Virus record (IMG/VR): IMGVR_UViG_3300050014_000310 | Location: 62,001 to 126,000 of that record | From: a virus | Reading direction: 5' to 3' (one strand) | Length of the DNA: 64,000 nucleotides | In this document: positions 31,823 through 40,571 of the stretch, piece after piece | Numbering within the stretch: the stretch's first letter is position 1 | Layout: the number at the start of each line of letters is the position of its first letter | Position numbers and translations under genes: made by a program | The notes under the pieces: model-generated | Told to the model about the DNA's origin: nothing | The model's database searches: none | What the model saw: the letters and a program-made list of their open reading frames with translations, nothing else

Positions 31823-32095
31823 TTATTTTTCATATTGCGCAGACATAATTTTCGTATTGTGCATATAATCTTCTATTTTGAACCCCCTAAAATCAATCAT
31901 GATGCTTTTAAAACGATTGACAAATTCAATATTCTCTAACTCATCTAAAGTATCAAACTGCTTTATTGCATTTTCAGGCCCAGTAACCATGCTAGGAATA
32001 TGTTGATAAATACAATATTTTTTGTTGAATGCTTTTCCCCCACACACTCTATTATACTGTGGGCATTTCAAGCATAAACTACTGATTTCATTCAT
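31823..32095 (-). CDS. Cys-rich small protein
   Basis: 90 residues. 'SLCLKCPQYNRVCGG' and 'KKYCIYQH' suggest a zinc or iron-sulfur site. AAGGTGGTAGTAA precedes ATG. Unknown role. Confidence 0.55.
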   Translation of the reverse strand: MNEISSLCLKCPQYNRVCGGKAFNKKYCIYQHIPSMVTGPENAIKQFDTLDELENIEFVNRFKSIMIDFRGFKIEDYMHNTKIMSAQYEK

Positions 32096-32183
32096 TTACT
32101 ACCACCTTACCTTTCCTTGCCGATATTTCTCGAAAATATCCAACGTAAACCAAAATTAATTATAATCAACATAGTTACTGCAC

Positions 32184-32402
32184 CTAATCCAACCTATCGA
32201 CTACACTTTCCAGCTTCGGCAACGGCAAATACCCGTCCTCACAATACTGCGTGACCTCGTATCCATCCCAGGGAGAGAGAATCATCTTGCCATCGCCTCT
32301 TAACGGACCAAACCTGGTATGCTCCCTAACGGCCTCCTGCTCCTGATATTCAGATAGGGAAGCGACAATAGCACGGTCATCGGCTAGAAAAAGTATGAAC
32401 AT
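32184..32402 (-). CDS. Hypothetical protein
   Basis: 72 residues from ATG 32402 (AGGATGGTG upstream). Acidic, mixed alpha/beta, no motif recognised. The 88 bases between this gene and 32095 hold no clear feature. Confidence 0.5.
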   Translation of the reverse strand: MFILFLADDRAIVASLSEYQEQEAVREHTRFGPLRGDGKMILSPWDGYEVTQYCEDGYLPLPKLESVVDRLD

Positions 32403-32571
32403 CTTGAGCACCATCCTTTTTTTTAATCTTCATATCCCCAAAACCCAAAATCTTTACTACCAAGCAGATTCACATCATTGTCCACCAATAAATATTCATG
32501 CCTCTTTTTTCACCCTGGAACCATTCCTATCCCCCCGGTAAGCCCACTGACACGTCAACATCCCCCAACTA

Positions 32572-32796
32572 TCAACCTACCCCCCGAATTTCAACACCTA
32601 TCCCCATTGCCGTATCATCCTCATCGGTAACTTTCTTCTCACACACAGGACATGTCCAACCTTCCTCCTCGTCAAACGTCCACCCCCGCTCATGGGCGAT
32701 CTTTTTGCAGGTAACCAGGTCGAAACATTGATACAGGTGCTCCCACTTATCGCAGACAGAGCAATGCATCGCATAATGAGTACGATCGTCGGGCAT
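32572..32796 (-). CDS. Small zinc-ribbon protein
   Basis: 74 residues. 'MHCSVCDKWEH' and 'WTCPVCEKKV' form a two-knuckle zinc ribbon. Its ATG follows directly the TAG of the upstream mini-gene. Between 32415 and 32571 only very short frames are present and none is supported. Confidence 0.6.
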   Translation of the reverse strand: MPDDRTHYAMHCSVCDKWEHLYQCFDLVTCKKIAHERGWTFDEEEGWTCPVCEKKVTDEDDTAMGIGVEIRGVG

Positions 32797-32883
32797 CTAC
32801 GCCACCCCCTTCCGCGGCCGTCCCCGCTTCTTCTTCACCACCGCATCGATCACCACCGGCGGCCCATCTCCCACGAACGACAC
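32797..32883 (-). CDS. Possible AT-hook micropeptide
   Basis: 28 residues from a GTG with GAGGGG nine bases upstream, ending 'KKKRGRPRKGVA'. The RGRP core is a perfect AT-hook, which binds the minor groove of AT-rich DNA. The start is uncertain; it may be a remnant of a longer protein. Confidence 0.35.
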   Translation of the reverse strand: MSFVGDGPPVVIDAVVKKKRGRPRKGVA

Positions 32884-32931
32884 CCCGATATTCCCCTCTT
32901 CGCAATAATCCTGATTGACGTTTCCCCTTAC

Positions 32932-33570
32932 TCAGGTCTTCTCAGGGCAATTAGGATTGTCGCCGCAACTGTTAGCGCCACAACCGAGGCTTGAAGAATT
33001 GTAGGGGCACCGCTCCTTTTGCTTATCACCCTTGAATCCCAGCAACTCAGCCGGCACACCTAATTCGGTCAACACTCTATCCTGAAATCCCTCGGCATCA
33101 AGCATTGGCGCCACTGTATCAAGCGGAACTGATTTAAAATCCAACGCCTTCACCTCGAACCCTTGGACCCCCTCGCACCGGCAGACTCGTTTGAGTCCCG
33201 GGCAATACACCCCGGTAGGAGCCTGCGCCGACTTATGGGAAAATGGTTTCCCACGCCGCGCCCTCTTGGCAAATACGGCACCCCCGTGATCGTCCTCGCC
33301 GATCACCATGTCAGGTATAACCCTATGACGCACAGTATCTGGTAGTTCCCCCAGCACGATCCCCTCAAACTCTCTCTTCATCCGACCGTCGAAACCCTGG
33401 GTCACCGAGATCTCCCACTTCCAGTCAGTCAAACAATACCCTTCCCAGGACGAAACGAAACCAGAAGACAGAGGCAGCCTTGATCCCGCGTGGATGATGC
33501 AGTCGGTAACGACTTGATCCGGGATCGGGGAGACGATCACGCGGTCAGGGGCAACGATTAGGGCTAACAT
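32932..33570 (-). CDS. Hypothetical protein with Cys-rich C terminus
   Basis: 212 residues. The C terminus ('CPYNSSSLGCGANSCGDNPN') has several Cys, with others in 'VYCPGLKRVCRCEG'. ATG overlaps the preceding TAA (TAATG), implying coupling to the BRO gene. Function unknown. Confidence 0.55.
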   Translation of the reverse strand: MLALIVAPDRVIVSPIPDQVVTDCIIHAGSRLPLSSGFVSSWEGYCLTDWKWEISVTQGFDGRMKREFEGIVLGELPDTVRHRVIPDMVIGEDDHGGAVFAKRARRGKPFSHKSAQAPTGVYCPGLKRVCRCEGVQGFEVKALDFKSVPLDTVAPMLDAEGFQDRVLTELGVPAELLGFKGDKQKERCPYNSSSLGCGANSCGDNPNCPEKT

Positions 33571-34346
33571 TAGGCTTCACCGCCCTTCTCTGCTATTCGC
33601 ACTCCAATGCCACGCCGGGCCACCCGGCCAGTCCCTGTACGCTCCTTTTCAAAACCTTTTTGCGCTAATGTGCGCCCAAATTTTGTCCGTGTTCGAACCG
33701 GCTCACCGTTCTTCTGCGCCCATTTCACATATTCATCGTATAGCGCCGATGTTTCGCATATTAGCTTCTCGCTTAGAATGCAACAGTCGTTTAAGAAGGC
33801 CGTGAAGTCGATCATCCAACCAGCATCCATCATTGCTATTTTAGGCATGCGCTGAACTTGGCGAGGTTGGGCATTCCCCATTATGCTGCTAGCAAGGGAA
33901 ACCAGTTCTGAAGACGACAGCCTGTCCTTTACGCTGTCAAGAAAAGACAACCGCATCGTTTCGGCTTCAATTTGCAGCTTTTTGGTGTCAAGCTGAACCC
34001 GGCGCAGATACAGTTTCTGATCGCCATACTGACCAGTTTTGCGGATAGATGGAAGAATTTCATGGTATACCAACCGCTTAAATTGCTTGGCCTCTGGTTT
34101 ACGGCTAGCAAAAATCAATGAGTAAAGACCCGGCTCGTTAACAGTTAGCATCTCCTGCTGCCCACCAAGGGTACGAATTGAACTCGTACCCTTTTCATCG
34201 TCATCAAGACGACCAACCGCCCTAGACACATCACCGAGATCCAAAATATCGCAGACATCTTTAGCGACAAACAGGGGTTCACCGTTCTCAATAATAGTAC
34301 GTACCTGGTTTCCTTGGTAATTAAATACAGGAAAAAGATCGTTCAT
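33570..34346 (-). CDS. BRO-N antirepressor fused to primase-type C-terminal domain
   Basis: 258 residues from ATG 34346. The N terminus is a BRO domain ('LFVAKDVCDILDLGDVSRAV', 'LTVNEPGLYSLIFASRKPEA', 'KRLVYHEILPSIRKTGQYG'). The C-terminal 55 residues ('LYDEYVKWAQKNGEPVRTRT', 'KFGRTLAQKGFEKERT') closely match the end of the Prim-Pol/helicase at 36390 ('LYDEYVKWADKSGERIKSQK'), a winged-helix-like DNA-binding module. BRO proteins act as phage antirepressors or DNA-binding regulators; this fusion may direct it to the same DNA as the primase. Confidence 0.78.
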   Translation of the reverse strand: MNDLFPVFNYQGNQVRTIIENGEPLFVAKDVCDILDLGDVSRAVGRLDDDEKGTSSIRTLGGQQEMLTVNEPGLYSLIFASRKPEAKQFKRLVYHEILPSIRKTGQYGDQKLYLRRVQLDTKKLQIEAETMRLSFLDSVKDRLSSSELVSLASSIMGNAQPRQVQRMPKIAMMDAGWMIDFTAFLNDCCILSEKLICETSALYDEYVKWAQKNGEPVRTRTKFGRTLAQKGFEKERTGTGRVARRGIGVRIAEKGGEA

Positions 34347-34372
34347 ATTTTCCATCTCCCTTTATTTATAAG

Positions 34373-34654
34373 TTAAACCGGGATACCGTTACGCTGAGCA
34401 AACTTCTTAAACTTGTATTCATCTAAGGAATTGCTAGCATTTTTAACGATATCCGTAACGCTAAACAGCACTTTTTCGTCCGGCAACTCAAGCATTTTTT
34501 GCGCCATTCCAGACATTTCCCATGCCGTTCTTAAATCAAAAGACTCTGGATATGTCTTTTCTACTCCATCGATCTTAAACATAACTAGATATTTACCATT
34601 GTTCGTCCCTTTAACTAGAATCCATACCCCTGAATTGGTATCAACTTCATCCAT
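34373..34654 (-). CDS. Hypothetical protein
   Basis: 93 residues, strand-rich start ('VWILVKGTNNGKYLVMFKID') and helical end. Located between the BRO gene and a Phage-ABA-sandwich gene. No family recognised. Confidence 0.55.
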   Translation of the reverse strand: MDEVDTNSGVWILVKGTNNGKYLVMFKIDGVEKTYPESFDLRTAWEMSGMAQKMLELPDEKVLFSVTDIVKNASNSLDEYKFKKFAQRNGIPV

Positions 34655-34693
34655 TCAGCACCTACATCCCCTTTTTAATGTGTCATAAAACCG

Positions 34694-35467
34694 TCAGCTC
34701 CGTTCAATCTGACCACTACTGGATTTTCCCTCGCCAACACACCCCAGCGCCCCCCTGCAGATCGCCAACGGCAGTGAAAATGCATCGTGGCCGTGGCCGT
34801 CAATGACCTCGTGCCAGGCAGGGCCATCACCTTCTATGTGGCAGAAATCAACGGTTTTGCCTAGCCCCTGTAGGCCTACCGTTATCCTGGTATAGCCCCT
34901 TTGTTGTAGCTGCTCTACGACCTGCCACGCCGCTGCAATGTCTGACGAAAAATGGGGCAGATTATCGATCAGATACGATTTCGTTGGCCCTTCCCACCAG
35001 TAGGTAGGGCTATCAACGTGAGGATGCTTCGCCCACCCCATAACCCGTTCAGCGATTAGGGAATCCATCTCCTTGCCAGCCGGCATCTGGGCAACCTCGA
35101 TTAATGCCCCGGCAACGCCAATAGGCGGAGCATCAATGTTTTTTGACCCGCACAGATCTCGCTCGACCGTCCTCGCCTTGATCTCCCCTTTAACTTTCGC
35201 CAGGTTCACCGCGGCAGAAATAGGGGACTCAGCATACGGCGGCCAGTGCTCCGATAGCGGCGCCCGGGCATGAATCAGATCCTCGACGTAGCCGGCAACG
35301 TCCTTATCGTCTTCGGGGGTCAGGGCATGGAGCGAGATACCTGGCGGCAGTGTTGCGCCTTTTATTGGCAGCGTTTCACTCTGGGCAGCGGCGGTAAGAT
35401 CATCAGTGAAATTAGCCCCTTTAACGCCGGAATCTGGCTTCCTCTGGCAATTATCTCCATTTTTCAT
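34694..35467 (-). CDS. Protein with C-terminal phage ABA sandwich domain
   Basis: 257 residues. The C-terminal half ('LIAERVMGWAKHPHVDSPTY', 'SSDIAAAWQVVEQLQQRGY', 'DGHGHDAFSLPLAICRGALG') matches the small ABA-sandwich domain common in phage early regions. The N-terminal half is unrecognised. Function unknown. Confidence 0.65.
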   Translation of the reverse strand: MKNGDNCQRKPDSGVKGANFTDDLTAAAQSETLPIKGATLPPGISLHALTPEDDKDVAGYVEDLIHARAPLSEHWPPYAESPISAAVNLAKVKGEIKARTVERDLCGSKNIDAPPIGVAGALIEVAQMPAGKEMDSLIAERVMGWAKHPHVDSPTYWWEGPTKSYLIDNLPHFSSDIAAAWQVVEQLQQRGYTRITVGLQGLGKTVDFCHIEGDGPAWHEVIDGHGHDAFSLPLAICRGALGCVGEGKSSSGQIERS

Positions 35468-35475
35468 GGACTCGC

Positions 35476-35808
35476 TCAGGCTCCCCTCTCTACGCTTAAA
35501 TACTCACTGTATGCCACGATTCCCTGGCGATAAGCCTTGTACCATGCCACCAGCGCCGCCTTAACCTGCTCCACATTTTTTACCCCATTCAGGCAATCGA
35601 GCCATGTCTGATTCGCCTGGTTATTGGCCTGGCTGATCTGCCGTTCAATGTCCGGCCTGTTGATTTCGATCCATGGGATGCACCCGGGATTACCGTTGCC
35701 ATCAGCGCCCTGGTATACCGCGGCCAGTTGGTCAACCACTTTGCAATACATCCCAGCCAAGGTTATTTCAAGCGCCATTTGCTTTTCCTGCAGAAAAGTA
35801 TTTTCCAT
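35476..35808 (-). CDS. Hypothetical protein
   Basis: 110 residues from ATG 35808, chosen for AAAGGGGAG; the frame is open upstream only through a 15-base tandem repeat. Helical, 'ALEITLAGMYCKVVDQLAAV'. First gene after the origin-like region. Confidence 0.55.
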   Translation of the reverse strand: MENTFLQEKQMALEITLAGMYCKVVDQLAAVYQGADGNGNPGCIPWIEINRPDIERQISQANNQANQTWLDCLNGVKNVEQVKAALVAWYKAYRQGIVAYSEYLSVERGA

Positions 35809-35821
35809 ATCTCTCCCCTTT

Positions 35822-35866
35822 GCTGTCAGCCTCTTCGCTGTCAACCTCTTCGCTGTCAACCCTTTA
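35822..35866 (-). repeat. Three 15-bp tandem repeats with -35-like TTGACA
   Basis: Plus-strand units GCTGTCAGCCTCTTC, GCTGTCAACCTCTTC and GCTGTCAACCCTTTA. On the minus strand two copies contain TTGACA, suggesting overlapping -35 boxes or regulator sites upstream of the 35476 gene, but no good -10 is evident. Confidence 0.55.
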
Positions 35867-35879
35867 GCGCTCGGCGCTT

Positions 35880-36389
35880 AAAGAGTTGTCTATGATATGC
35901 GCAATATCTAGGATTTCTTGTAAGCCAGTTGCAACCAGGGTATTTGCACCTATGCTTTTTTATCTTGACTATGCTTTTAAATCTCTTCGTCTCAAGCATC
36001 CTCCCTGTTTTTTCCTGCTCCGAAGGATCAAATAGTCAGAATAGTCAATCCTTCGGAATGAAGACTGTTGCCCCCCAACGGATTCATCCATAGGACTTGC
36101 CTTCGTCGAAGGATCCGAACCTTTGACCCCCATTGCACACATATAGCGATCACGATCACATATAATTGTGATCCGCTATACACGGTAATAGAGATTAATC
36201 ATTCGTATCATTCGGATGATCCCTGTAGTCTGTATCCCCTATGGAATTGACGCTCCGAATGATCGGGATTTAATCCTTCGACAATCCTTCGGATCCTTCG
36301 GATGCATATTTATGCATAATCGCTCCGTAGTTCCATGATCGCCCCATAATCCCTGCGCCAACTGGTGTGACATCCGTTTTGCATCCACC
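35880..36389. other. Iteron-rich region, candidate replication origin
   Basis: This 510-base non-coding, AT-rich gap holds at least six copies of ATCCTTCGGA or close variants in both orientations: 36019-36028 (reverse), 36048-36057, 36106-36114 (reverse), 36273-36281, 36284-36293 and 36293-36302. The first two form a 10-bp inverted repeat spaced by 19 bases. It also has an imperfect palindrome 36142-36180 (TATAGCG...CGCTATA enclosing GATCACA/TGTGATC around TATAAT) and an ATGCATATTTATGCAT palindrome near 36303. It lies downstream of the Prim-Pol/helicase gene, as origins often do. Function inferred. Confidence 0.6.
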
Positions 36390-38582
36390 CTATTCGTTCC
36401 AGCGTTCTTGCATGTTCATAGGGATCACTCTGCCTCGTTCATGGTTTCCCCGATCGCCAAAGGCCGGTTTCGCATTTTCGTCATATCTTAATCCGATCCC
36501 CATCCACCGGATCCGTCCATTCCCGGGGCGATCTCTTTCATATCCCTTTTCCGCCAGAGCTGCCCCGAACTTCTTTTGCGACTTGATCCGCTCTCCGCTC
36601 TTGTCCGCCCATTTTACATATTCGTCATAGAGTTCAGTTGAACCGCAGCTCATCTGATTGTTAACCATGCAGTACTCATCAAGGAAGCCGGCCAGCCAAT
36701 CCATCTCCGTTTTGTATTCCTCAGTCGCCGCCCTCACTTCGTCCGGCATTTCTAGCCCTAATCGCTGCCACTTCAGGCATCCTGTGAGTAGCCAGATCAG
36801 AATTCCCTGCTGCTCAGCCCGCAGTTTCTCGGCCAGTTTGCGGTCCTGCTTCTCTTCTGGAATAGAAACGTCGAATGGAACAAGGCAGACCCGGCGCCAG
36901 ATACCCAGGTCGGTGCCTGAGATGTATGGCTTTTTATTGGTTGAGATGAACACTTTAAATTGTGGCGTGTATTCAAAGAATTCCTTGAACAGAAACCGGC
37001 AGGCAATGGTATCGCCACCGGTGACCGATTTGACCAGCGACTCTGCCAGCCGGTGCGTTTCCTCTGCCTCCGTGGCGCTGACCATTCTCGATCCCTTGAG
37101 CCCGGCCAGGTCATTCGAGGCGGAATCATTATTGTTTTTAAGCGTGAACGTGGTAATCGGCGTCTGCTTGGCATAGTCACCCATGACATTTTTGACCGCT
37201 TCCATCAGCGTCGATTTTCCATTGGCGCCGTTGCCGTAGAGGAAAAATATCTTATGTTCGGAGATGTCACCGGTTAGAGAATAACCGAATGCCTTCTGCA
37301 GAAATTCCGTCAAGTTGGTGTTGCATGCCATGATCGTATTGAGAAAGTTTTCAAAAGTAGGGCACTTGGCGCCCTGGTCATAGTCCACCGGCGCTAGCTT
37401 CGTAAGCAACTTGTCCTTATCGTGAGGCATCAGTTCGCCGTTTCTAAGATCCACGATGCCATTCTTGCAATTGAGCAGCCAGGTATCGCCGTCAAGTTGG
37501 TCCGGGGTGACCGGGATTCCTGGTTCCGATTGGGCGAGGTTGATCATGGATTTTAGCCGGGATTCGCTTTCAGATCTTTTGGCATGGCTGTAGATAGCTT
37601 CAACTTCCTTGTTATCGAGCGCTGTTTTAGTCTCTTCCGGGATCCGCTTCACTGTATCTTTGGCAAACTCGAAGATCGTCCCGTTTTCATCCCGTTCCCA
37701 CTGAGCCGCGTTCCAGATCAGCCACGATTTCCAGGCATGGCAGTAACGAATATTTTCACCATGACATTTAATCAATCGTTTTGCATTGCCCATGTCGGTC
37801 AAGCCTAAAGCTTCTGAGCTAGATCTGCTTATTGGTTTGGCTGCTTCTTTCGAGGCAATAGATTCGACAGTCGTCTGTACTTCGGCATCGTCCAATGGTG
37901 GCTTGCAGCGCCGACGGTTCCAGGCCAGCAGCATGGGAAGGGCTTCAGACGCGGGCATCTTAGTTAAAAGAGACCCGGCCCGTTTTGCCAGCGCATCGTT
38001 GCGGCCACCCGACACAATGTCCTGCTCCCAGTCAATGGATGAGGCTTCTGGCGATGGAGCAGGTTCTTTTACTAACGCGATCAGCCACTCTGGCATGTCC
38101 GCCAGAGGTACATCGTCAAGAGATAACCCGTCGCACCATGTATAAGTATTTCCATTGGCGTGTATGCTTGGAGGGGCTATGACGTAGCCGCCGTCTCCGC
38201 GCAGATCCAGGCCCGGCGCTTTGCGTACAAAGTTTCTGATTTCAAATCCCGGATGCTTGAAGTAGTAGTGAAAGCCTTTGCCCGTGCTGGCACAGGGCGT
38301 TATGGGCAAGTGTTTCTGCTTGATAGTTTCGATGCCTTCCGGACCGTCTACGTCAAGGACTACTAAACCGGAGACGGCACCGGCGATAATAGCCACGTTG
38401 TAGACCGGATACGCTTGTGCCCAGGCCATTATTTCCTGCTCTGAGGCAGGAGTTTTCTGCAGGTGCTGCCAAGCTTTAAGCAAAGGTTTCTTGGTCATGA
38501 AATCGCAGGGAATGACCGAGAAGCCACGGCTTCGGTAACCCAGGGCAGATTGCAATATAATATCGTTTTGGGAATCGCTCAA
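36390..38582 (-). CDS. Prim-Pol/SF3 helicase replication protein
   Basis: 730 residues from TTG 38582 (GGGAG eight bases upstream). The N-terminal archaeo-eukaryotic primase-polymerase has DVDG (77-80), STGKGFHYYFK (99-109) and DLRGDGGYVIAPPS (126-139). After a linker, a D5-type SF3 helicase has Walker A GNGANGKST (450-458), a Walker B-like region near 500 and FKVFISTNK (542-550). The C-terminal winged helix is shared with the BRO protein at 33570. It would prime and unwind at the adjacent origin and is the main replication protein of element A. Confidence 0.92.
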   Translation of the reverse strand: MSDSQNDIILQSALGYRSRGFSVIPCDFMTKKPLLKAWQHLQKTPASEQEIMAWAQAYPVYNVAIIAGAVSGLVVLDVDGPEGIETIKQKHLPITPCASTGKGFHYYFKHPGFEIRNFVRKAPGLDLRGDGGYVIAPPSIHANGNTYTWCDGLSLDDVPLADMPEWLIALVKEPAPSPEASSIDWEQDIVSGGRNDALAKRAGSLLTKMPASEALPMLLAWNRRRCKPPLDDAEVQTTVESIASKEAAKPISRSSSEALGLTDMGNAKRLIKCHGENIRYCHAWKSWLIWNAAQWERDENGTIFEFAKDTVKRIPEETKTALDNKEVEAIYSHAKRSESESRLKSMINLAQSEPGIPVTPDQLDGDTWLLNCKNGIVDLRNGELMPHDKDKLLTKLAPVDYDQGAKCPTFENFLNTIMACNTNLTEFLQKAFGYSLTGDISEHKIFFLYGNGANGKSTLMEAVKNVMGDYAKQTPITTFTLKNNNDSASNDLAGLKGSRMVSATEAEETHRLAESLVKSVTGGDTIACRFLFKEFFEYTPQFKVFISTNKKPYISGTDLGIWRRVCLVPFDVSIPEEKQDRKLAEKLRAEQQGILIWLLTGCLKWQRLGLEMPDEVRAATEEYKTEMDWLAGFLDEYCMVNNQMSCGSTELYDEYVKWADKSGERIKSQKKFGAALAEKGYERDRPGNGRIRWMGIGLRYDENAKPAFGDRGNHERGRVIPMNMQERWNE

Positions 38583-38673
38583 GTCTCCATCTCCCAGTGT
38601 TGCTCCATTACTAACTACCGAGTGCCGTTTTGGTCACTGCAACGTAATTTCCGTTGAGATGATTCACGCTGTC

Positions 38674-39468
38674 TCAGGCATGTTTGACTTCCCCGTATCT
38701 CGCGATTATTTCTTTGATCGAATCCTTCCACCGCACTTTAGGCTCGTCTTTCAGCGCAGCCACCAGTTTTAGAATCTCGCTGTCCTTTTGGTATTCTTCT
38801 ATCCAGCCAATCGCCATCAGGTTCGCCGGTGTCTGCTCGATCCTCTCCCGCATCCGGTTCATTTTGCCGATCCACACTGTCTCCGTGACATACGGCTCAA
38901 CAGCCCTGTAGGTATCAATGGCCATGCCAGTGCCTGCTAACATCGGTTCCATGGATACGGAAGTCTGATAACCCATGAATGCGGCATGTTTAAGCGCCTC
39001 AATTCTATCCCCCGGCAAAGGCGCTCCTGGTTCCCAAAAAATTGACGTATCAATGTCGGTTGTGCCGATGGTGAACCGGAAAAGGATCTGATCCCTGTAC
39101 TTTTTGAAGCTACTGCAGATATCCGCGATGCAAACAGGGTCGGGCTTGCTCACGATAAGCACCTTATTGCCCGGCGCCAGGAGGTTGTCCAGGAATTCCA
39201 ATACCGATGGAAGATTGTTCTGTGTTATGTCATGGGCCGTCGGGAACATGGTCACGCCTTTCCTTTTTCTGGCAGGCTTTCTTACCGCTTTCCAGTTGAT
39301 CTTTTCCTGCGTCCATTCCTCACTTAATTTGATTTTCCCGAATCTGAGGGCGTTGGCGTTGGCATAACAATAAAGGCAAGCGTTGCTGCAACCCTGCTGG
39401 ATGTTGGCGTTGATTTCCGCCCACTCCTGGGTGCCGTGGCCTGTGCGGTCTTGGGTGAAATCATTCAT
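38674..39468 (-). CDS. Radical SAM protein, phage Gp37/Gp68-like
   Basis: 264 residues from ATG 39468, which overlaps the preceding stop. 'NIQQGCSNACLYCYANA' gives the CxxxCxxC cluster motif of radical SAM enzymes, and the remainder ('MFPTAHDITQNNLPSVLEFL', 'RFTIGTTDIDTSIFWEPGAP') resembles spore-photoproduct-lyase-like phage proteins. The substrate is unknown; DNA or nucleotide modification is a reasonable guess. Confidence 0.75.
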   Translation of the reverse strand: MNDFTQDRTGHGTQEWAEINANIQQGCSNACLYCYANANALRFGKIKLSEEWTQEKINWKAVRKPARKRKGVTMFPTAHDITQNNLPSVLEFLDNLLAPGNKVLIVSKPDPVCIADICSSFKKYRDQILFRFTIGTTDIDTSIFWEPGAPLPGDRIEALKHAAFMGYQTSVSMEPMLAGTGMAIDTYRAVEPYVTETVWIGKMNRMRERIEQTPANLMAIGWIEEYQKDSEILKLVAALKDEPKVRWKDSIKEIIARYGEVKHA

Positions 39469-39910
39469 TGTGGTCACCGTCCTTTGTGCATGTTGCACAA
39501 TCTGCGTCCAAATCTGCTACGGCAGCGTCCAAATTATCCTCAGCGGACGAAAATGCCTGTTGTACCTTTTGAAACGCTGCAAGGCTCTTGTCTCCGCTAA
39601 GGGCATGTTGCGTATAGGCATTTCGGGCACGCTGTTGTTCTTTTGCGGCGGTGATTACCCGGAGCATCGCGGTGCCGGCAGTTGAAGTCTCCGCTAACTT
39701 TTCTAGCTTTCCAACGGCACGAAAGATATCTTGGGTTGGGTAGTCCAACTCTTCAACGGCAATAGCGGCATCCCTGATGGCTTCCCGCATCTCCGCCAGG
39801 AGCGCGTTGGTCTGCTCTAATTGCCGTGACAACCGGGAGATCTCGGCTGTTAGCTGGCGTGTCAGGCTACCATCAGCGTCCATGATTCCGTTTTTGGGGT
39901 CTCGCATCAC
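39461..39910 (-). CDS. Coiled-coil hypothetical protein
   Basis: 149 residues with a strong coiled coil at about 18-60 and a CxxC near the end (DCATCTKDGDHNE). Coupled by overlap to the radical SAM gene. Function unknown. Confidence 0.6.
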   Translation of the reverse strand: MMRDPKNGIMDADGSLTRQLTAEISRLSRQLEQTNALLAEMREAIRDAAIAVEELDYPTQDIFRAVGKLEKLAETSTAGTAMLRVITAAKEQQRARNAYTQHALSGDKSLAAFQKVQQAFSSAEDNLDAAVADLDADCATCTKDGDHNE

Positions 39911-40569
39911 TTATCACCTTCCAGTTCCGCTATCTCAATAAGCACAATACCTTTTGTAAAGCCGCCTTTACGAGCATGTTTACTTAGACCAACATCAAGA
40001 ACCTCACCTTTATCCCAGTTGTTGAAAGCCAGGACACCATTGATTACCTCGCACAGGTCGGCCAATTCCTCGATCTCCCCGCTGGCCAAGTATTCATGCA
40101 TTTCCTCAATGAGCTTATCCCGAAGGAGACAGGGCATCTCTTCCGTGGTGGCAACACGATAGACGTTTTTAGGAAACAGCGTCGGACATTTGTCACGTAC
40201 TAATTTAGGAAGCATGGGCCTTCTATTCAGGGCATGTTCCGCTATCACCGCTATCTGTGCCAGCAGATCGCCATCGGGTTTGATCACGGCGCGGGTGTGA
40301 ATTTTGTCCAGCGCCTCTATTAGTTGGGCATTCTCAGCGCGCAGGGTATCACGCTCGGCTATTCTCTGCTTGATGGTATCGCCTGCATTGTCCAGCCAAG
40401 CCTTCTGCTCTACTACCAGGCGCCGCAGCCCCTTATTTTCGGCACGCAGGGAATCGGAGTAACGTGTCTTCAACGGGCACTGATCAAACGGGTCTCGGCA
40501 GATCTCAATGTTTGTGACCACGGCGTTGTCTATCTTGCAGTGGCCTTTATCTAGGCATGGGCAATACAT
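39907..40569 (-). CDS. MazG-like nucleotide pyrophosphohydrolase with coiled-coil N terminus
   Basis: 220 residues. The N-terminal third has several Cys and a coiled coil. The C terminus ('KLVRDKCPTLF', 'LLRDKLIEEMHEYLASGEIE', 'ELADLCEVINGVLAF') is an all-alpha NTP pyrophosphatase of the phosphoribosyl-ATP/MazG type, with the ExxE...ExxD metal ligands present as EEMHE and EELAD. Probably clears or edits nucleotide pools during infection. Confidence 0.72.
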   Translation of the reverse strand: MYCPCLDKGHCKIDNAVVTNIEICRDPFDQCPLKTRYSDSLRAENKGLRRLVVEQKAWLDNAGDTIKQRIAERDTLRAENAQLIEALDKIHTRAVIKPDGDLLAQIAVIAEHALNRRPMLPKLVRDKCPTLFPKNVYRVATTEEMPCLLRDKLIEEMHEYLASGEIEELADLCEVINGVLAFNNWDKGEVLDVGLSKHARKGGFTKGIVLIEIAELEGDK

Positions 40570-40571
40570 TT

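Noticed and set aside
32415-32571. Short minus-strand frame of 21 codons (MLTCQWAYRGDRNG...)
   Set aside because: Ribosome site too close to the ATG and no supporting similarity.
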